This document shows positions 14,908-23,574 of a stretch of DNA of 64,000 nt, in pieces (within the stretch, counting starts at the first letter, position 1; each line of letters starts with the position of its first letter). The stretch is from Rhodobiaceae bacterium UBA7804. GTDB taxonomy: Bacteria; Pseudomonadota; Alphaproteobacteria; Parvibaculales; Parvibaculaceae. The notes beneath the pieces are model-generated. The model was not told the DNA's origin and ran no database searches. It saw only the letters and a list, made by a program, of their open reading frames with translations. The position numbers were made by a program, and so were the translations under genes. Location: NCBI GenBank assembly GCA_002480495.1, contig DLCG01000024.1, positions 8,089 through 72,088 of the forward strand, given 5' to 3'.

Positions 14908-16492
14908 CGCGCCTCCGCCGGACAGCATCGAAGCGCTGTTCGCCCGCTTCGGCCCCGCCTATCGCTGGCTGGTCACGGCGACGGTCATGATGGGCACGAT
15001 CGCCACCATCCTGACCGCGACGATCGTCAATGTGGCCCTGCCCGACATCATGGGCGCCTTCGGCATGGGCCAGGACAAGGCGCAACTTCTCTCCACCGGC
15101 TTCCTTGCCGCGATGACCGGAACCATGCTGCTCAACGCCTGGATGGTCGAGACGCTCGGCCAGCGCGCGACCTTCATGCTGGCGGTGGTGGTCTTCATCG
15201 TCGCCTCCGTCATGGGCGGGCTGGCTCCTGCGGAAGGGGTGCTGATCCTGGCTCGCGTGCTCCAGGGCGGCGCGGCCGGCATCCTTCAGCCGCTCGCCAT
15301 GCAGGTAATCTTCCAGGTCTTCCCGCCGGAAAAGCGCGGCTCGGCCATGGGTATCTACGGCATCGGCGTGGTGCTGGCCCCGGCGCTCGGTCCCACGCTG
15401 GGCGGAATCATGGTAGACAACTTCAGCTGGCGGTATGTCTTTTTCATGGCCGTACCGTTCTGTCTCATCGGGCTGTTCCTTGCCACGCTTTTCATCCCGG
15501 GACGGGCCAGTTCGGGACCGCCGCGGCGTTTCGACTGGATCGGTTTCGGGCTGATGACGGTCTTCCTCGTAACCCTGCTCAACGGCCTGTCGAACGGCCA
15601 ACGTGAGGAGTGGTTCTCCGATTTCATTCTGGGCAGCTTCGCGATCGCCCTTGTCTCGGGCATTGGCTTTATCGTCTGGGAGCTGCGCTCACCCGCGCCC
15701 ATGCTCAATCTCAAGCTCTTCATGAACCGCGTCTATGCGGGCGCGTCCGTCGTGGCCTTCATCTTCGGGGCGGGAATCTACGGTTCGACCTTCTTGATTC
15801 CGCTGTTCGTGCAGGCGATCCAGGGCTATACGCCGACGCGCTCCGGCCTGCTGCTGATGCCGGCGGGGCTCATCCTGGCCATCGTCTTCCCGATCGCCGG
15901 AAGGCTTACCGACAGAACGCCAGCCTATGCCACGGTCATGTTCGGGCTGGCGGTCTTCGCGCTGTCGTCGTTTTTGATGACCGGCGTCGATACCGATACG
16001 TCCTTCTGGCTGTTTGCCTGGTGGATCATGCTGGGGCGGATCGGGCTCGGCTTCATCATGCCGAGCCTGAACGCCGGCGCCCTCAAGGCGCTGCCAATGA
16101 CGCTGCTCGGCCAGGGCTCCGGCGCGATCAACTTCGTGCGCCAACTCGGCGGCGCCTTCGGCGTCAATCTTCTTTCCATCGCCTTGGAACGGCGCTCGCA
16201 GCTTTACGTCGACAGTTTCACGGCGGCGCAGCACGCAGCCAACAGCGCGACGGCCGGCTTGCTGCGCGATGTGACCGCCTTGCTCGCGCAGGCCGGCGTG
16301 CCGGAAGCGATTCGCCAGGCCGGGGCGATGAACTATCTCGGCCGCATGATCTACACCCAAGGCAATATGCTGGGATATCGCGACAGCTTCTTTATTGTCG
16401 GCGCGATCTTCCTGGCTGCCCTTCTTCCCGCGCTGATGATGCGCCAAGGGGCCGCGCGTCCGGCGCTACAGGCACCCCTGCGTGAGTCTTAA
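14900..16492 (+). CDS. DHA2-family (EmrB/QacA) MFS drug efflux pump
   Basis: A 530-residue MFS protein with about 14 helices, as in the DHA2 family. Motif A variants and motif C (GIGVVLAPALGPTLGG) typical of drug-proton antiporters are present, as is TIVNVALPDIMG in helix 1. With the preceding EmrA-like protein it should form an inner-membrane complex that pumps toxic lipophilic compounds or uncouplers out. The last 101 bases overlap, on the opposite strand, the 3' end of the secretin-lipoprotein gene. Confidence 0.93.
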   Translation: MTSAPPPDSIEALFARFGPAYRWLVTATVMMGTIATILTATIVNVALPDIMGAFGMGQDKAQLLSTGFLAAMTGTMLLNAWMVETLGQRATFMLAVVVFIVASVMGGLAPAEGVLILARVLQGGAAGILQPLAMQVIFQVFPPEKRGSAMGIYGIGVVLAPALGPTLGGIMVDNFSWRYVFFMAVPFCLIGLFLATLFIPGRASSGPPRRFDWIGFGLMTVFLVTLLNGLSNGQREEWFSDFILGSFAIALVSGIGFIVWELRSPAPMLNLKLFMNRVYAGASVVAFIFGAGIYGSTFLIPLFVQAIQGYTPTRSGLLLMPAGLILAIVFPIAGRLTDRTPAYATVMFGLAVFALSSFLMTGVDTDTSFWLFAWWIMLGRIGLGFIMPSLNAGALKALPMTLLGQGSGAINFVRQLGGAFGVNLLSIALERRSQLYVDSFTAAQHAANSATAGLLRDVTALLAQAGVPEAIRQAGAMNYLGRMIYTQGNMLGYRDSFFIVGAIFLAALLPALMMRQGAARPALQAPLRES

Positions 16493-17963
16493 GGAAGCTC
16501 AGTCCAAAAGCATAGATGTCGGGTGCCTGGTGCAGGATTCTCCGCCGCTCGATAGTCTCGTGCGAGGTGATCTTGACACCCATGGACTCCATGGCCTCAA
16601 GCACCTGTTTTTCGTGCGATCCGTGGAACGCGGTCGGCTCCGACAAGACACCGATGACCATCGTGTCGGAGGCGGATATTCTATCTTCGGACTTGCCGAA
16701 AGCGCCGCCGACGAGCGGAACGCGGTTCAGCCCGGTCTGGCCCGTGCCCTCATATTGCTGCGTCCCGCTGGCAATCGTTCCAAGGACGATGGGTTTGCCG
16801 TAAGGGAAATAGCCGGCGATCGCATAGGTGTTCTTCGACACGTCCAGAACCTGAGCCGATGCGGACGGCTCCAGCGTGCCCAACGAGCTGAACTCGAAAT
16901 TCAATTTGAGGTTTACATAGTCGGGTGTCGCAAGCACCGGCTCGAGGTTCAGCGTCAGGCCGGTTTCGGCCGTGTACTGTTCGGCATCCCCCGCGGAATT
17001 GAAGAGGATGGTCTTGTTCGATCCCTCGTGAATTTCGGATTCCTCGCCGATCGAGGTGACCACCGACGGCGCCGCATTCACATATACGCTGCTATTCACA
17101 TTCTGCGGCGTGAGGCGCACGGCATATTCGATTTCGGGGATCGAAAGAGACAGTTCACTCAGTATACTGACGGTGGACTCTCTGGCTTCCTTCTGCCATT
17201 CCTGCGTGCGCGTCGCTCCGAGTTGAACCGTCAAATCGTTGAAGAAGTCGGTTCCCCTCGATTTGGAATCCGTGGAATAGCGGCGAACGAAATAGATATT
17301 CGCAACGATGTTGAGGTTGCGGCAGATGTCGTCCCTGGCGTTTTTATCGCATGTCAGGCCTTTCTCAGCCTGTGTGTTGTCGGCTTCGTGCGGAATGGTC
17401 GCGATCGGGCTGGAATAGGTCGTGTCGCCCGGCAGATAGACGGCGCGGATGAAGCGGCTGGCCGGGTCGTCGTCCTGTGTATGCGAGGCCTGCATGGCAT
17501 CGAAAAGGGAACGGGCGACGATTTCGTCGCCATTCTTCAGCGCCGCCATGGCGGACAATGCCCAGTATGTGCTGCGGTCGTCGATCAGCGCGGCGTTCAA
17601 AAAGGCGATTTGTGCCGAAGCGAAATTTCCCAGGGACATCTCGGAAACGCCGAGTCCTACGTAGGCTGGCGCATAATCCTGGGAGAAGCGTGCCGCGCTC
17701 GAAAAGGCCGCGCGAGCAAAGACGTTCTTGTTGACCGCAAGGCTGTCGTCTTCCAGCAATTGAAGACCGTATGCGAAATGCCTGTGCCAGTCATGCCCCA
17801 GATTCTGAAACGGTATGGGCCGGTTTTCAACGCGGGGCAACCCGCCAAAACACCCGGAAAGCATGACGCATAAGCCGGCGGCCAGAGCCACGCGGCCCTG
17901 TCTGGCAAAGGAGGAAAAACGCCCGGAACGATGCCGCTCCGGACGTTCAACCATTACCGTCAT
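16392..17963 (-). CDS. TPR lipoprotein with C-terminal secretin core
   Basis: A 523-residue predicted outer-membrane lipoprotein. The signal peptide ends in the lipobox LSGC (C38). Residues of about 60-160 show TPR-like helix pairs (YAPAYVGLGVSEMSLGNFAS...). The C-terminal half has the secretin beta-domain pattern: APSVVTSIGEESEI, TGLTLNLEPVL...VNLKLNFEFSSLG, GKPIVLGTIASG and NRVPLVGGAFG followed by DTMVIGVLSEP, matching the order in GspD/PilQ-type channels. It is shorter than normal secretins and lacks clear N0/N1 domains. The ATG at 17963 is preferred over a GTG at 18002 that overlaps the upstream gene. The last 33 residues are read antisense to emrB and look non-native. Confidence 0.78.
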   Translation of the reverse strand: MTVMVERPERHRSGRFSSFARQGRVALAAGLCVMLSGCFGGLPRVENRPIPFQNLGHDWHRHFAYGLQLLEDDSLAVNKNVFARAAFSSAARFSQDYAPAYVGLGVSEMSLGNFASAQIAFLNAALIDDRSTYWALSAMAALKNGDEIVARSLFDAMQASHTQDDDPASRFIRAVYLPGDTTYSSPIATIPHEADNTQAEKGLTCDKNARDDICRNLNIVANIYFVRRYSTDSKSRGTDFFNDLTVQLGATRTQEWQKEARESTVSILSELSLSIPEIEYAVRLTPQNVNSSVYVNAAPSVVTSIGEESEIHEGSNKTILFNSAGDAEQYTAETGLTLNLEPVLATPDYVNLKLNFEFSSLGTLEPSASAQVLDVSKNTYAIAGYFPYGKPIVLGTIASGTQQYEGTGQTGLNRVPLVGGAFGKSEDRISASDTMVIGVLSEPTAFHGSHEKQVLEAMESMGVKITSHETIERRRILHQAPDIYAFGLSFLKTHAGVPVAPDARPLGASSAREEGQPGRSRRQ

Positions 17964-17980
17964 GGCAGGCGCCGATACGG

Positions 17981-19183
17981 TCAACTGCACGATTTCTTCC
18001 ACTCGTCGGCCTTGTCCTTGAGGTCTTCAAAGCCGCCGAATAGCGAGGCGATGCGGTCTGCGACCTTGGACTGCAGATCCTGCATCTTCTTCTCCTTCAT
18101 GTCGGAGACGTCTGCGAGATATCCGAAGGGTGCGGGAACGGTAACCGAGCCGAGGCTGACGCCGTGGGTTTCGCCGCTGTAATCAAACTTGGCCCGGCTT
18201 TTGACCTTGATCTGAGTGTCGCTTATCGACTCGACCTGGGAGCAGAGCTTTGCTTTCACGCTGCTCGTGATTTTGATCTTTCCCCAGCAGAATTCGCTCT
18301 TCTCGTGGTCACCAACGAGCTTCTGGAACAGGTTGAGCTCGGTCCAGTTGTTGTCGCTCCACTTGAAATAGGAGTTGTAGGAAAGATTAATCTTCTCCAA
18401 CTGGCCGAGCAGGACGGGCTGCCCGGTCGGATTATCGTTTCCGCCCGCATCGTCCGGATATTCAGGATAGAGACGGAGGTCGACCTTCAGCTGAATAGTC
18501 CGGCTGTGCCCGTCATAGCTCTTCTTTTCCTTGGCATGGAGATAGAAGAGCGAATAGCCGTTTTCCCGAATCTCGTTGAGCTTCTCCCGCTTGTCCTGAA
18601 GGCTGGCCAGCACATGGACGATCCGGCAGGCCGTCTTCTTGGCCGACTTGTATTTCGAAACCGTGGAGCTGTCCGCCTGGTCCAGGAATGCGCCGAGAGC
18701 GGCATCTTCCGTGTCCTGATTGCATCGCATATCAGCGATATCGAGCTTGGTGTTGTCTTCATCCAACGCCGCCTGCGCAAGCTCGTTGGCATTGCTCATC
18801 GTGATGGTGACCTGCGGCGGGATGTGCTTCTGAACGTTTCCTTCGCTCAGCGGCGAGGTGTATCCGGTAAGGTCATAGGTCTTGTTGATGAGGTCGGCGG
18901 CGTCCTGAGCCTTGCTGTTGTAGCTGTCGAGCTTTTCGAAGAAATCCTTCGCATAGCTGCTGGAAGTGGCGCTCGCATAGTCGTCCTCGACCTGATCGGA
19001 GGTCTTGTCCGCATCGCTCTGGAAATCGGAAATCCCCGCGGCGACATCTCCCGATTGCGCCGAACAGCTTTCGGCGGCGAGGACCGGATTGGACATGAGC
19101 GCCAGAATCGCGGCTACCGATGTCGTGCAACGGGCCCATTTCAGCACCCGGTCACACATTCTTGTCTCTGCAGTAGAAGTCAT
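17981..19183 (-). CDS. Exported protein of unknown family, partner of TPR-secretin
   Basis: A 400-residue protein with a Sec signal peptide (VAAILALMSNPVLA, cut near residue 36). The mature chain begins with a Ser/Asp-rich helical stretch likely to form a coiled coil (about 40-120), then a mixed region with a possible beta-rich core (LKVDLRLYPEYPDDAGG, VTVPAPFGYL), and ends in a charged helix with a final KKSCS. Several Cys are spread along the mature chain, so periplasmic disulfides are possible. It is 17 bases upstream of the TPR-secretin gene on the same strand, implying one operon. I do not recognise the family. Confidence 0.75.
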   Translation of the reverse strand: MTSTAETRMCDRVLKWARCTTSVAAILALMSNPVLAAESCSAQSGDVAAGISDFQSDADKTSDQVEDDYASATSSSYAKDFFEKLDSYNSKAQDAADLINKTYDLTGYTSPLSEGNVQKHIPPQVTITMSNANELAQAALDEDNTKLDIADMRCNQDTEDAALGAFLDQADSSTVSKYKSAKKTACRIVHVLASLQDKREKLNEIRENGYSLFYLHAKEKKSYDGHSRTIQLKVDLRLYPEYPDDAGGNDNPTGQPVLLGQLEKINLSYNSYFKWSDNNWTELNLFQKLVGDHEKSEFCWGKIKITSSVKAKLCSQVESISDTQIKVKSRAKFDYSGETHGVSLGSVTVPAPFGYLADVSDMKEKKMQDLQSKVADRIASLFGGFEDLKDKADEWKKSCS

Positions 19184-19250
19184 CCTGTTTCCCCTTCACG
19201 CTGGTGTGTGAGCAAGGGGTAGAACGCCTGAAAACACGTCCCGGGCTCAA

Positions 19251-19266
19251 TACCAAGAACTGGGTA
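19251..19266. promoter_or_regulatory. NarL-like 7-2-7 inverted heptamer site
   Basis: TACCAAG-AA-CTGGGTA is an inverted pair of heptamers (TACCAAG and, on the other strand, TACCCAG, six of seven identical) with a two-base gap. This is the geometry of high-affinity NarL sites (consensus TACYYMT). It lies in the 248-base divergent region, 68 bases upstream of the secreted-protein start and 165 before the NarL-type regulator. Confidence 0.55.
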
Positions 19267-19431
19267 TGGGCAAAGACGCGCCGCTGCCTGAAGTGCTTAC
19301 ATGCATTGTGAGCGAGGGAAAGGCGGAAATCCGTCCTTTCCTTGGCCGTGCCCAAGGGTGTGAGGACATGGTTATTGCAGCATACTCATCGGGAAGTGCG
19401 GCATTGTGAGCAGGAGAGAGGGCGGCTTCAC

Positions 19432-20127
19432 ATGAGTGTTTCAGACGGTGACGGGCAATCCGGAAAACGCGGCGCCTCCATATGCCGGATTATCGTGACG
19501 GAGGATGACGACGCCGTAAGGGAGCGGTTTGTCCGTCTGATCGCGGATTGGGATGGCGGGGAACTGGTGGCTGAAAGCGCGACGCTGTCGGACACGCTCG
19601 CCGCGATCCGGGAAAGCGAGATAGATCTGCTGATCACCGACCTGAATCTCCCCGACGGCAATGGGATAGAGGCAATCAAGGCTCTTGGCGTGATTCAGCC
19701 GCACGCCGAGGCGATGGTCATCTCGGTCCTGGCCGATGATCGGACCGTGCTCGACTCGATCGAGGCGGGCGCATCGGGCTACCTCCTGAAAGATGCCGAT
19801 CCGGTCGATCTGGTCGAGGCGATCAACGACTTGATGGCGGGGCGTTCTCCTATTTCCTCGCGCATCGCGCGCGTTCTCGTCAAACGTCTGGCCGAGCGGT
19901 CGGAGCGAGCGGCGGAAGACACGGACGCGCCGAAAATGACCCCGAGGGAAATGGATATCCTGTGGGGAATAGCGAAAGGGTTTACCAGCGATGAGCTGGC
20001 CGCCAGCCTCGGCATATCCCGGCAGACGGTTCCGGTTCACATTCGCAACATATACAGAAAGCTGCAGGTCTCGAACCGCTCCGAGGCGGTGTTTGAAGCG
20101 ACGCGGCAGGGAATTATCAAGCTATGA
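19432..20127 (+). CDS. NarL/FixJ-type response regulator
   Basis: A 231-residue regulator: receiver domain (about 18-135) with acidic pocket EDDD, phosphoacceptor D70 in LITDLNLPDGNG and Lys in GYLLKDADP, then a LuxR-type HTH (MTPREMDILWGIAKGFTSDELAASLGISRQTV). A typical output helix for DNA binding follows (VPVHIRNIYRKLQV). The ATG at 19432 lies 10 bases past GGAGAGAG and gives the normal length; the open frame goes further upstream. The stop overlaps the kinase start by four bases, so this is a coupled pair. It probably controls the divergent secretin operon. Confidence 0.92.
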   Translation: MSVSDGDGQSGKRGASICRIIVTEDDDAVRERFVRLIADWDGGELVAESATLSDTLAAIRESEIDLLITDLNLPDGNGIEAIKALGVIQPHAEAMVISVLADDRTVLDSIEAGASGYLLKDADPVDLVEAINDLMAGRSPISSRIARVLVKRLAERSERAAEDTDAPKMTPREMDILWGIAKGFTSDELAASLGISRQTVPVHIRNIYRKLQVSNRSEAVFEATRQGIIKL

Positions 20128-21974
20128 CAGCGGTCCGGATGGCGGCTTCGCTTCCGAGCGGGCGGCATCTGGCCTTGCTGGCGCTGGTCGCCGTAATCGC
20201 ATTCATCGCAGCGCTTCCGCAAATCATGCGGGTCCCGGAACCGCGCCATTACTACCGTTTCAATGCGGCGGAGTTCCATGTAAAGGGAAAGCCGGACCGG
20301 ACTGTCAGCCTGCCTGCGCGCTGGGTTCACGAGACGGCATTCGGTCCGGAAACGGCAACCTATCGTATATCGTTCGTTCCGAAGGATTTGCCCGATACCG
20401 AACTTGCTCTCTTTATTCCAGCGGTGAGGCAGACGATAGAGGTTCGTCTGAACGGGCATCTCCTGCCCCCGATGCCGCGCTCCTCATGGTCGAGTCCCAG
20501 AAGCGGATATGCTTATGCCGCAACATTGCCGCAGCAGTTTATCGACGCCGGCGGACACAACGATCTCGAAATACGTTTGATCCGGACGGATGGATGGCTC
20601 TCGGGCTATCTGTCACCCGTCTATGTTTCAGCGGCAAAGGACGTCAAAGGGTATCGCCGGATCGCCGACATGCTGACCGAACAATGGCGCGCGATGACCT
20701 TTGCCCTCCATGTCGTCGCCGTGATGGGGTTCGTGACGATCCTGCTGTTCCGATATCACGATCCTGTATTCCAGTGGCTGACGCTCGTCACCGGCTGGAG
20801 CCTGGTTCTCGTTCTCTCCCAGTCGCCGGTTGTTGGGCAATTTCTCGATGGTAGCAGGCTTTACCTCCTCCCGGGCGTCGCCGGGGTGGGACTGATGGCC
20901 ATTGGTGTGGCCATGGCGCTGACGGGCCGGGACCACCCACATTGGCTCCGCATTTCCGTCTGGCTTGTGCCGCTGGCACTGTTCCTGTTCGGAGTGAGTG
21001 GTGTTGTCGGCTTACCCGCCGCCATTGTGGCCGGTATCGCCATCATGATCGTTTCCTATGCCGTTGCGGCATCGATCCTGATCCGGGGTTTCTCGCAGAA
21101 CGGCGGGTGGCAAGGCGCGATGCTGTCGGTGCCCTTCGCCTTGAGCGCCTGGTTCGCCGCGCATGATCTGCTGATGGGGCTGGGCCTCAATGACGGCGTG
21201 TTCCTGCTGACGCCCTATATGCGGACGATGATCCTCGTCGTCATTATGATCGTTCTCATGGGGCGTCTGGCGCAGAGCCTTAATCTGGTCGATCAGGCCA
21301 ATGATGTCCTGCTCCGGCGCCTCGCCGAACAGGAGGAGGAGCTGAATGAACTCCATGAGAGGGATCGCTGTCTGAGAGAGCAAAGCGTTCTGGAGCGGGA
21401 ACGGCAGAGGCTGATGTCCGATCTCCATGACGGTCTCAGCGGCCATCTGGTATCGATCATCGCACTGGCCGAGCGCAGCGATGTGAACGGCGCCTTTATC
21501 AGTTCTTCGGCGCGTGAAGCGCTGGACGATCTTCGTCTCGTGATCCAGTCGCTGGATATCGGCGATAGCGATCTGCTTGTCGCGCTTGCGGGCTGGCGCG
21601 AGCGTCTTGAGCCGCGGTTGCGCCGGATAGGCGTCAAACTGGAATGGTCCATGGAAGCCATGCCGCAGATCACCGGCGTAACCCCTGCAAACGCACTGGC
21701 GGTATTGAGGATTATGCAGGAGGCGGTCACCAATGCCCTGAAGCATGGACCTGCGACGCGCATCTTAATTCGGGGGGAACCTCGCAGCAGGGGAGCTGCG
21801 ATCATTGTCGAAAACGACCTGCACGATCCGGTGAAACCAGGCAAAGGCCATGGCGTCGTCAATATGCAGAGGCGGGCCGAAGGCTTTGGGGCTTCAGTTC
21901 GTCTTGACTTCGCAAAGTCGTGTGCCCGTTTGGAGCTGATGCTTCCCGGAAGACTTGTAAGCGAGAATTCATAA
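20124..21974 (+). CDS. 7TM sensor histidine kinase (HisKA_3, NarX/DesK class)
   Basis: A 616-residue membrane kinase. Helix 1 (about 14-34) is followed by a periplasmic beta-sandwich-like domain (about 40-175, with FIPAVRQTIEVRLNG), then some seven helices (about 190-400) like 7TMR-DISM receptors, a short coiled coil, the HisKA_3 dimerisation helix with phospho-acceptor H435 in SDLHDGLSGHL, and a HATPase_c domain with the N box QEAVTNALKH and GHGVVNM. The outer domain suggests sensing of a carbohydrate- or envelope-type ligand, which is inference. It is coupled to the preceding response regulator. Confidence 0.9.
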   Translation: MTAVRMAASLPSGRHLALLALVAVIAFIAALPQIMRVPEPRHYYRFNAAEFHVKGKPDRTVSLPARWVHETAFGPETATYRISFVPKDLPDTELALFIPAVRQTIEVRLNGHLLPPMPRSSWSSPRSGYAYAATLPQQFIDAGGHNDLEIRLIRTDGWLSGYLSPVYVSAAKDVKGYRRIADMLTEQWRAMTFALHVVAVMGFVTILLFRYHDPVFQWLTLVTGWSLVLVLSQSPVVGQFLDGSRLYLLPGVAGVGLMAIGVAMALTGRDHPHWLRISVWLVPLALFLFGVSGVVGLPAAIVAGIAIMIVSYAVAASILIRGFSQNGGWQGAMLSVPFALSAWFAAHDLLMGLGLNDGVFLLTPYMRTMILVVIMIVLMGRLAQSLNLVDQANDVLLRRLAEQEEELNELHERDRCLREQSVLERERQRLMSDLHDGLSGHLVSIIALAERSDVNGAFISSSAREALDDLRLVIQSLDIGDSDLLVALAGWRERLEPRLRRIGVKLEWSMEAMPQITGVTPANALAVLRIMQEAVTNALKHGPATRILIRGEPRSRGAAIIVENDLHDPVKPGKGHGVVNMQRRAEGFGASVRLDFAKSCARLELMLPGRLVSENS

Positions 21975-22019
21975 CGGGTGATGCTGCTTGTGAGCAAACG
22001 GTATACCTGAGAGCTGCGG

Positions 22020-22364
22020 CTATTGGACGGGTTTTCGACTGGTTTCCTTGGGAACGTGAGCGCGAGAGCGCTCATTGTCACCATCAGCGGTCTGGCTGAT
22101 ACTCGATCGCTCGGGACCTATCATCCAGGCCTTGCCCATCTTCCCGATTACCTGGACGGACAGATCGCTGCGCGGACGAATACGACACGCAAGCACTTGT
22201 CCTTCACGTAAATCGTCTTCGCTGACATGCTGGCGACTCATGACGTCCGCTTCGTAGGCGTCTTCTATCACCCGGATTTTGCATATGCCGCAGCCGCCGT
22301 TTGACCAGCCCGCCCGGTCCAAGGTTGGGGGCAAGTTCAGGTGGACGTATCCCCCACGAATGCG
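22020..22364 (-). pseudogene. Degenerate [2Fe-2S] ferredoxin fragment
   Basis: The frame contains the plant-type ferredoxin pattern GWSNGGCGICKIRV and, 31 residues after the last of these Cys, VLACRIRPRSDL, but the first cluster Cys (C-x4-C-x2-C) is Trp, a change of one base from TGC or TGT. No ATG or GTG lies between the in-frame upstream stop (22365-22367) and the cluster, and the first beta strands are missing. It therefore looks 5'-truncated and unable to hold a normal cluster. It lies divergent from the thiolase gene and may be the remains of an electron-transfer gene for the P450s or oxygenases. Confidence 0.6.
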
Positions 22365-22398
22365 CTAAGCAATAAGAAAATCATGATAAGGGATAGGG

Positions 22399-23574
22399 AT
22401 GGGTATCAACGGAAAGTCTTATATAGTCGGAATCTACGAGCATCCGTGCCGCGCGGCGCTGGACAAGACGCTGCCGCAACTTCACGCCGAGATCGCGAAG
22501 GGCGCGCTGGCGGACGCTGGTCTTTCAAAGGACGATGTTGACGCATATTTCTGCGCCGGCGATGCACCGGGGTTGGGCCCGATCAACATGATCGAATATA
22601 TGGGCCTCAACAATGTGCGTCATATGGACAGCACGGAGACCGGCGGGTCTTCCTACATCGTCCATGTCAATCACGCAGCGCAGGCCATCGCTGCGGGGCA
22701 TTGCAATGTGGCGCTGATCACGCTGGCAGGCAGGCCGGTTGCCGACGCGAAAGAAGGTAAGCCCGTCCGTTACTACAACCAGCAGGCGCCGGACTTTCCG
22801 TTCGAAATGCCTTATGGCCCCAACGTCACGAATATGTACGCCATGTGTGCGATGCGGCATATGTATGAATACGGCACCACCAGCGAGCAACTCGCATGGA
22901 TCAAGGTCGCCGCATCCCATCACGCCCAGCACAATGAACATGCCAGGCTCCGCGATGTTGTGACCGTGGAGGATGTCATCAATTCGCCGATGATTGCCGA
23001 TCCGTTACACAGGCTTGACTGTTGCGTTATCACCGACGGTGGTGGCGGCATTGTAATGGCGAGCCCGGCAGTGGCGAAGTCGCTGAAGCGTAGCCGCGTC
23101 AAGGTTCTCGGCGCCGGTGAGGCGCCCAAGCATCTCGCGGCGGGCCAGGTCGATCTGACCTATTCCGGCGCGCGTTGGAGCGGGCCCAAAGCGTTCGCCG
23201 AAGCCGGTGTCACGCCCGCCGACATCAAATACGCCTCCATCTATGATTCCTTCACTATTACAGTGCTGGAAACGCTCGAAGATCTGGGTTTTTGCAAAAA
23301 AGGCGACGGCGGAAAGTTTGTTTCGGACGGCAATCTGATTTCCGGCGTCGGCAAACTGCCCTTCAACACGGATGGCGGAGGATTGTGCAACAATCACCCG
23401 GGCAATCGCGGCGGCATGACCAAGGTTCTTGAAGCGGTTCGTCAGGTTCGCGGTGAGGCTCACCCAAAGGTTCAGGTTCGCAATTGCGATATTGCGCTGG
23501 CGCATGGAACCGGCGGGCTTCTGGGATCGCGGATGGGCAGCGCAACCGTTATTCTGGGAAATGAAGACGCATGA
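22399..23574 (+). CDS. Thiolase-superfamily protein (SCP2/Ltp-like), DUF35 partner
   Basis: A 391-residue thiolase-fold enzyme. The position of the usual nucleophile Cys reads TETGGSSYIVH, so no acyl-enzyme Cys is present. Such Cys-less members pair with DUF35 proteins and act as retro-aldol lyases, for example Ltp2 in sterol side-chain breakdown. The C-terminal region has NTDGGGLCNNHPGNRGG and AHGTGGLLGSRMG. ATG 22399 has AAGGGAT upstream. The stop overlaps the DUF35 start by four bases (ATGA). It probably cleaves a beta-hydroxyacyl-CoA or similar intermediate in this cluster; the exact substrate is unknown. Confidence 0.85.
   Translation: MGINGKSYIVGIYEHPCRAALDKTLPQLHAEIAKGALADAGLSKDDVDAYFCAGDAPGLGPINMIEYMGLNNVRHMDSTETGGSSYIVHVNHAAQAIAAGHCNVALITLAGRPVADAKEGKPVRYYNQQAPDFPFEMPYGPNVTNMYAMCAMRHMYEYGTTSEQLAWIKVAASHHAQHNEHARLRDVVTVEDVINSPMIADPLHRLDCCVITDGGGGIVMASPAVAKSLKRSRVKVLGAGEAPKHLAAGQVDLTYSGARWSGPKAFAEAGVTPADIKYASIYDSFTITVLETLEDLGFCKKGDGGKFVSDGNLISGVGKLPFNTDGGGLCNNHPGNRGGMTKVLEAVRQVRGEAHPKVQVRNCDIALAHGTGGLLGSRMGSATVILGNEDA

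Noticed and set aside
20233..22019. Antisense frames within the kinase gene
   Set aside because: They have shadow composition and no start or domain; the kinase frame has all expected motifs.
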